A stretch of 64,000 nucleotides of DNA, from positions 1,055,001-1,119,000 of the forward strand of contig NC_066595.1 in assembly GCF_905475345.1 (NCBI RefSeq). Reading direction: 5' to 3'. The position numbers and the translations under genes are program-made. Of the stretch, positions 57,085 to 64,000 are shown piece by piece (position 1 is the first letter of the stretch; every line of letters starts with the position of its first letter). The notes under the pieces were generated by a model. It had not been told where the DNA came from. It was given only the letters and a program-made list of their open reading frames with translations, and made no database searches. This DNA is from Vespula vulgaris (lineage: Eukaryota; Arthropoda; Insecta; Hymenoptera; Vespidae).

Positions 57085-57529
57085 CTCTTTTTCTTTCCTT
57101 GGCTCGTGCTATGAACGAGAACGTGGGAATATTCTCAGAGAAGCTGGAAGCCGTTTCCCTCTTCTTCTTTCTCCGCTTACCTTCGAAAAGGAGGAAGAAG
57201 AGGAGGAGGTGGAGGAAGAGGAGAGAGAAGAAGGCAGGGCGCTAGTAGCGCGTGGTCGCTTTACTCTCTCTCTCTCTCTCCCCCCCCCCTCTCTCTCTCT
57301 CTCCTTTCCTTCCTATTCTTATTCGCTCACTCTCGTTCGCGGTACATTGTGCGCCGAGCCGTGAGTCCGCTTTGTCGAAGGAGAGAGAACCAAGCGGGGT
57401 TCTTCTTGTGTTGTGTAATGTAATCTTAGCGTGCGCTCGCCCCATCCCGTTTGCCGCGCTACGAGCCATAATGCGAGGGCTATTGTACCGAGCACGGGCC
57501 ATATTGTTGGCCACCTCTCGCCTCTACCC

Positions 57530-57584
57530 CTGCCGACACCCTACCGACACCCTACCGACACTCTACCGACACCCTACCGACCCC
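57530..57584 (+). repeat. 11-bp minisatellite, CCGACACCCTA unit
   Basis: Five tandem copies of CCGACACCCTA, with one C-to-T variant. Confidence 0.9.
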
Positions 57585-58163
57585 AAGTGGATAGTCGCTT
57601 CTTTCTTCTGCTTCTTCTTCTTCTTCTTCCTCCTCCTCCTCTACTTCTACTTCTACTTCTACTTCTACTTCTTTTTCTTCTTGATCTTTTTCTTCCTCTT
57701 CCTCTTCCTCCTTCTTTTTTTTCTCTTCTTTTAATCTTTTGTTTTCGTTTAATTTTCTCTCTCTCTCTCTCTCTCTCTCTTTTTCTATCTTTTGTTTTCT
57801 TTTTTTTTGTTTATCTCGAATTCAACTTCCGTATAACTTTCTTATTTCATTTCTCACCGTAATCGACTTTATTTTCCTTTGGATACCTATTAAATATAAA
57901 TTGTATATTTTTCGGGATTATATCTACTTGCGTTTCCCTTTGACGAATATCGATCGATCTTCTTGTTTAAGAACGAATTTAAGAACGAAGAGAAAATATT
58001 AATCCGTGACGCAAGAGTACCTTTACCTATACAAAAACCCGACAAATTGACATCTCAATGTTTTTTAAAGGAAGAACGTAAGGTCGGTAGTGACATTTTG
58101 ATACCTCATTAATTTTCTTTACATGAGCTTCTACGACAAGACGATTTCTTTCGGACGATGTAT

Positions 58164-58188
58164 ATCATACATACATACGTACATACAT

Positions 58189-58241
<53 letters not shown>
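58164..58241. repeat. (CATA)n and (AT)n compound microsatellite
   Basis: CATA/CGTA tetramers running into a pure AT tract. Confidence 0.95.
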
Positions 58242-58243
<2 letters not shown>

Positions 58244-58823
58244 AAAGAAAATAAAAAAAGAGCCAGTGATTAATTCGTCGATTAAACTAAATTCGATGTC
58301 GAATTTAAACGAACAAACGGAACGCTGTTACCTATATAAACGAATAATACCGGGTGATCTAATTTTGACTTTAAATGAGCGTGTTACGTGGATAGGTAAC
58401 GCGTTGTGTCGGAGTATTACGTAAGCTCGCTCGCTCGCTCGCACGAGCGACAAGTGTGAAAAGAGAGACGGAACGAGGGAATGAGTGTTTGTACGTTAGA
58501 GAAAAAGGGAGAGAGATGGATAAATAGAGACAGAAAGTATGAGTTCTACTCGATTCGTGCTCGCGGAATCGTAAACAGGCAGCGATTTAACCATAGCGCA
58601 GGACCGTGATGCACTGATTAATTAGCCTCGTGCGCACGAATGAGACCTGCTTCGTATCTCTTTCTCTCTCTATTTGGATGTACGGTTTACATAATACCGA
58701 CAAGCTTTTTACCACTCAATCTGACAAGGTGAAAGTTTATCGTTGGCATTGCTCCAAGGGAATAAGTTTAACCGCTTCTCTAAGTTGAAAGCACAGTTAG
58801 ACTATTTAGATCGAAAATTGGAT

Positions 58824-59470
58824 CGATGATTAGCCGTTCATCGTCGTAGAATCTTATCTATTTAAAATCGTTTTCGTCGGTGAACGATCGATTAAGTCTC
58901 TCACAAATAATCGATCACTGTCATTAATTAACATCATATGCATCGGTCGAATCATTTAATTGGTATTTCGCATGCCACCTGTTCGTCTCCGTTGAACGAA
59001 TTCTGTGACAACGAAAAGGATGGAAGAAATTTCTACCGGTGTTCGATAACAACGCGATATAAAGGATTAAAATATATCTTTATAGAACGAGATGCAATAG
59101 GAGTTAAGTTTTCGATGTAATGAAATGTCCTCTTGATTAATCCGATGATTAATTCCTCGTCTTATCGTTAGAATCTTATCTACAAAGATCGTTTACGTCG
59201 ACGAACGATTAACTAACTCTCTCGCAAATATCCATCAAGAGTATCTCCATTAATTATATTCTTTTTACTTCTTAGACATGTGTCGAATCATTTAATTGGG
59301 ACTTTGCATGTAACCAGTTCGTCTCGTTGAACAATTTCAGTGACAGTGAAGAACGGAAGCTGCTTTCTACCGATGCTCGAAGAATAAGCCGGGATAATGG
59401 ATTAAAACGTATTTGTACAGATCGAGATGCAACTCGAGTTATGTTTCGGTCCGTCGATGAAATGTTTCGA
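58824..59470. repeat. Two-copy diverged tandem duplication, unit about 320 bp
   Basis: Units start near 58824 and 59143. Shared order: GATGATTA, AGAATCTTATCTA, a GTTT.CGTCG.CGAACGATTA segment, CTCTC.CAAAT, CATTAATTA, GTCGAATCATTTAATTGG, CAGTTCGTCTC (CTGTTCG in unit 1), GTTGAACAATT/GTTGAACGAATT, TTTCTACCG, GGATTAAAA and GAGATGCAA. Short open frames in both units partly align, but they carry indels and are not evidence of a gene. Confidence 0.8.
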
Positions 59471-60249
59471 ACAACTCGTCAGGATAGCTCACTTTCGCCC
59501 GGTCTTAATGGATCCCAAGAGAAAATTTACGAAACGTTAACGTCCCTCCTCCTCTTCCTCCTCCCACTCTCTCCCCACTTTGCCCTTCCCTCCTTCTTCT
59601 CTTCTTCCTGATCCACTTTCAACGAGCAGATACGTACATAGCTTTTTCCGTTGGGCTTAACGATCAGACAATAAATGATTGCTACGAATGCGAGAGGGCC
59701 TGTTTCTCACGAAGAAGAAGAGACGTCTCCTTTTTGAGTCGTGGAAGAAGCGTCCTCCTCCTCCTCCTCCTGCACCTCCACCTCCTTCTTCTTTTCCTTC
59801 TCTACGTAAGATGGACATAAATTATGACCACGATTAAGGACTCGTTCGAGTGTAACGAGAAAGTCGACCGATCCGTGTATCGCCAAAAACGATCTCCATC
59901 AACGTACACTACCGTCGTTATCGATCCGTCTTTTCTCTCGATCACTCACGAAGACAAAAATTATAAAACACTTAGTAGCACGCGACACGTGACAAATTGA
60001 TCTCGATTTTCCTCCTTTATTTTTATTATTATTCTTTTTCTTTCTCTTTTCTTCTTTTTTTTCTTTTTTTTTTCTTTTTATTTATTTTTATTGTCTTTTT
60101 TATTCTTCGTTCTTTTTCTTTCTTATTTTCTTTTTTTCTTTCGCGATCGATTGCTTCGTATTCCCGAGGATCAATCAAGCTTCGTGCTCGAATGAAAAAT
60201 CTTGTGAGAAGGATTAAAAAAGGTAAGAAAAAGCAGAATGAAATAAGAT

Positions 60250-60287
<38 letters not shown>

Positions 60288-61685
60288 TTATGGTGATTAA
60301 ATAAATCAAGAAAAAGGAGGAGAAAGAGAAAATCGAGAAATCTTATTAGTTCAGATTCGTGAACGTGTTTTAGGATAAGGCCGGAGTATCCTTTAATTAG
60401 GAAGATCGAACGACATGCTACCGGTCGAAATCTAGTTTAGATTATTCCTCGGAGCACCTGCTGTTCTCGACTCTCGTTAACGATCAACCCGCCTTCAACC
60501 CCTCTTCGCTCAAGTTTGAGATATAAAATAAGATCGATCGTCGATCGACTTTGTCACAATCTCTTTAATCTCATTTTCTTCTTTCTTATTTCCTTTTCTA
60601 CGAACGAATATTATCAATTAAGAGATAGAGAGAGAGAGAGAGAGAGAGAAAGATCCAAATTAAAACTTTGTAGATAAAAAATGTAATTGTCATTCTCGAT
60701 GAAAAAAAAAGTGTTGGCAAAAAAACAAAAAGAGGAAGAAAAAGGGGAAAAAAAAAGAAAAAAAAGGACTGTCGATGAACATCATCAGCATCATCAGAGG
60801 TGACCGTGTGACCCGTTTAACGAAGTTTAATTACGACTCGGTGGTAACACCTGCTTCACGATCCGCTTTTCGATCGGTAGAAAAATTGCACGAACGATCG
60901 CAAAATGACTCACTTCTTTCTTCGTCCTGTTCAAGAGTGTGTACTGTTATAGCTGCTACTAAATGGAGGTAGGAAAAAAGATAAAGAGAGATGGAAAGAA
61001 CGGAGAGAAGGCGAAACAAAACGTAGGTCAACAAAAGGGCTGCAATTTTCGCGGTTAGCATTTTTCTTCGTCGTACTTGGCCGTACCGTTATTTCTTGGT
61101 AATCCTGTCTCATCGTGTCGAGCTCACATCTTCCTTTTCCTTCTTTCTTTCATTTCTGCATCCTCCTCTTCCTCTTCCTTCTCTTCTTCATATTTCTCCT
61201 CCTCCTCCTCCTCTTCTTCTTCTTCTTCTTCTTCTTCAAAAGCACCTGCTACTCTTCTCTCTTCTCTTGCAAACTTGAATTGCTTCAACAATGATGGCAA
61301 CGACGACGATGATGACGAAAAGGTTAGTCCCGAGCAACGGTCCTGTCGGAAGTACGCTTTGAGGAACCTTAATGCGACGGATGACGCGTCGAATTCGAAC
61401 CTCGATCGCCCGTATGGCCAGCGGACAAAGTAATAAATCAGCTGGTAATCCATTGCGGAAGAGCAATTACACGTACGAGTTACAAAGCTTCGATATATGC
61501 ATATGTATACACATATACACGTACGTGTATGTATGTATGTATGTGTGTATGCACGTACATATCGAATAAAATATAGTACACTTTCACACGATTCTCATTT
61601 TGCCTCATTTCGATTAGAAAGCTACACTTTTTCATCCTTCTTCTTTTTCTTCTTCTTCTTCATCACCATCATCATCATCATCATC

Positions 61686-61717
<32 letters not shown>

Positions 61718-61890
61718 CTTTTTCTTCTTCTGCTTCTTCTTACAGAGATAAATACATTCGACTCTCATGGATCATTAAGAAATTACACTTTCCAGACCGT
61801 TATTATCTATCTCGTTTTTGAAAATGATCGAGAAGTCGGAGAATCTTATATTTTTTGTTTTTCTTTTTTAAAACGTATTAAAATTTTCGA

Positions 61891-61925
<35 letters not shown>

Positions 61926-62755
61926 GTGCGTGTGTATGTATATAAAAAAGTATGGAAAAAATGTCCCTAAAAAATACATAAATGCGTGTCTGTTACAGAA
62001 TCCAGATAAAATGACAGAGACAGAGACAGAGAGAGGGAGGGTGGAGAAGATGAAGGAGATGGAGGGGGAAAGTAAAAAGGAGCAGAAGTGGAAACAGACG
62101 AGCGAGTATTTCGAGTCGTCCTGCGCGATCCTCTGGAAGGGTCGGTCTAAAATTAACTTGAAAAAATAAATAGGTGGAGACCACCGGCGACATTGCTCGA
62201 CAGTCTTGTCGTCCCTCCTTTACCTCCTCCTCCTCCTCGGTCTTCTTCTCGGTCTCCTTTTACGTGCTCGAAACGGCGAGCAGACTAATTAACGAGCTTA
62301 ACCAATTAACGCGCGCATCCCCCTTGAACGCGTTCGCTTAGCGATCTACAAAGTAGGGCCCCTGCCTTCTTGGACCGTTACTGCCGTTCCGCTCTAAAAG
62401 AAAGAAGGAGGGTAGAAACGAACGAGTACATTTTCTCCTCGTTAATTTGAACTTAAAAAATTAACCGCGATACCTCGAGCCCCTCGTTAAACGTTACATT
62501 TGTATACGTTTTATATCGTACCCTTTAATTCGAAAAAGAAAGATCAAAGAAAGATAATCTTACGATTTCTTTTAACATCTTCCTATTTTTTCTTCCCTCT
62601 CCATTTCCTCCCTTTTACCCAACCCCCATTCACTCCTCTCGACGCAAAAGAGAAATCTCAATTAAGAATGAAGATTCTACCTGGATAGAAAAATCATCGA
62701 ACTGATCCGATACATATACTTACGCTCACACACACATACATACATACAAAGAGAA

Positions 62756-62802
<47 letters not shown>
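62756..62802. repeat. (GA)n microsatellite
   Basis: A pure GA run of about 46 bp. Confidence 0.95.
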
Positions 62803-62804
<2 letters not shown>

Positions 62805-63022
62805 ACACCTATACCTTATGATTTATCATAGCTCGTTATTTAAAGCGATTAGATCGATACGACGAAGAAACTATTAGTTATCTCGTATGAGAGAGTAATA
62901 GAGAAACACTCCACCCCTATCTCCTAATCCTTAAGAAGATATCTCAAGAAGGGCTGCAATGGAATGCCAATCCTCGAACCGTTTAACACCCTCGGTAAGC
63001 TCACCGGGCTACATTCCCCCAC

Positions 63023-63061
<39 letters not shown>

Positions 63062-63466
63062 ATCAAAATTAGGGTCGAAAAATCGGTGGCGTGGGCCTGC
63101 CCTTTTTCTTTCCCTTCCCCTTCATGGGCCTCGTTCGAACGTGCACAGGTGGTGCCTCTTCGGCCTCGTGGGAACTCGTCGAACGGAGTCTTCCCGTGTT
63201 ACAAGGGGGCCCGTTTGCAAGGCCCCTCGAATCTCTTTCCCCCTTCGTACCTCCCTTCCCTCCCCCTTCCCTGTTTTCTTCGTGCTTCGACATCGGGTCA
63301 GCCCGCTCTAAGGATTCGAAATCCTACTATGGTGAAGTTGGGCCTCGAATTGGGGGCCATTCCCGTGCGGGTGTCGTTGGTAAATAGGCCCTTCTCCTCC
63401 TCCTCCTCCTCTTCTTCCTTCTCCTCTACCTTTACTTCTACCTTTACCTTTACCTCTACTCACCCT

Positions 63467-63500
<34 letters not shown>

Positions 63501-63686
63501 TTTTCTTTTCGTGCAGCTTCCTCCCTTGCTCGAACGGTGGGCCCAAAAAGGTGTCCGTAGCCCTCGCGTCGTGCGTGCTGCCGAAGTGTGCTGCTCGTGT
63601 GCTGCCGTTGTTACTTCTGTTTCGTTGCTGCTGGCCCCTCGAACGATGAGAGAATCGTCTGGTCTCTCCTTCTTTCTCTCTCTCTC

Positions 63687-63757
63687 TCGTCTCGTCTCGT
63701 CTCGTCTCGTCTCGACTCATCTCGTCTCGTCTCGTCTCGTTTCGTCTCGTCTCGTCT
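63687..63757. repeat. (CTCGT)n pentanucleotide repeat
   Basis: About fourteen CTCGT units with a few variants (CTCGA, CTCAT, TTCGT). Confidence 0.95.
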
Positions 63758-64000
63758 CTGTTTCTCAGATTGCTCAATGCACCGACGAACGAACCGTCGA
63801 GAGTTGCTCGTTAACCTTAAAAGGCCACAGTCGACTGACTCTTCCGATATTTTTTATCTCTCTCTCTCTCTCTCTGTCTTTTTTTATTTATTTATTTATT
63901 TATTTATTTATTTCTTCCTTTCTTTCTCACTACTCTCTTTTGCTTTTTATTTACCTTCGATCTCCTCCACTTCTTTCTCTCTTTCGTCATTACTTTTCTT

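Larger units (their letters stand above)
53490..64000. other. Gene-free stretch upstream of E(spl) gene 2
   Basis: No coding exon or RNA gene recognised. It holds microsatellites and pyrimidine or purine tracts, among them (GA)n at 56566-56614 and 62756-62802, (CT)n at 57055-57080, 57740-57782 and 63029-63057, (CTT)n at 61195-61240 and 61630-61745, and (AT)n at 58203-58241. A tandem duplication lies at 58824-59470. CSL-type sites occur at 57122-57129, 59704-59711, 60203-60210 and 63167-63174, and GCAGGTG E-boxes (minus strand) at 60455-60461, 60849-60855 and 61243-61249. It may hold distal E(spl) enhancers. Confidence 0.55.

Noticed and set aside
58938..59611. Short similar open frames in the 58.8-59.5 kb duplication as a duplicated gene pair
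   Set aside because: Frames are shifted by indels between copies, start in different places and have no splice or domain support; the similarity is at DNA level.
60455..61249. Three CACCTGC E-boxes spaced exactly 394 bp apart
   Set aside because: Flanking sequences do not align, so there is no underlying tandem repeat; the equal spacing is most likely coincidence.

Overview
This is eukaryotic, insect nuclear DNA. It is AT-rich, with spliceosomal genes whose introns are mostly 79-140 bp, surrounded by very long non-coding stretches full of (GA)n/(CT)n, poly-A and triplet microsatellites. The gene set (two WRPW bHLH-Orange repressors of the Enhancer of split class, insect-like NO66, MCFD2 and BRMS1-like genes) and the sequence texture fit a holometabolous insect, most likely an aculeate hymenopteran (bee, wasp or ant). 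The order-level placement is an inference; I cannot run a search.

Layout. 1-10.2 kb: no gene seen; microsatellites, a CATC satellite (7342-7464) and a diverged three-copy tandem repeat (7522-8120). 10.2-15.6 kb: a compact block of three housekeeping genes: an MCFD2-like EF-hand secretory cofactor (+, 4 exons, 177 aa), convergent with the JmjC ribosomal oxygenase NO66 (-, 5 exons, 629 aa), followed by a BRMS1-like Sin3/HDAC subunit (-, 2 exons, 230 aa). 17.8-21.3 kb: a four-exon E(spl)-type bHLH-Orange-WRPW gene (-, 291 aa). 21.3-42.9 kb: about 21.5 kb without a recognisable gene, but with an excess of high-affinity Su(H)/CSL-type sites, densest at 34.8-37.6 kb. 43.0-49.3 kb: three tandem, intronless TTLL4-type tubulin polyglutamylase genes (-, 563, 584 and about 569 aa). 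52.0-52.7 kb: a second, intronless E(spl) bHLH gene (-, 222 aa). 53.5-64 kb: no gene seen; simple repeats and one diverged tandem duplication.

How it fits together. The window looks like an Enhancer of split complex, the direct transcriptional output of Notch signalling, with three TTLL4-like genes lying between its two bHLH members. The intronless E(spl) gene carries regulatory grammar known from Drosophila E(spl) genes: a Su(H) paired site (two inverted CSL sites, 17 bp apart) about 180-210 bp upstream of a plausible TATA/Inr start, a proneural GCAGGTG E-box further upstream, and K-box, Brd-box and GY-box motifs downstream of its stop codon, which are complementary to the miR-2, miR-4/79 and miR-7 seeds. 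The four-exon E(spl) gene has two K-boxes downstream and CSL plus class B/C bHLH sites in its large intron. Exon boundaries below were set by hand from GT/AG sites, reading frame and family conservation. No Bearded-family gene, tRNA, rRNA, transposon or CRISPR array was recognised.
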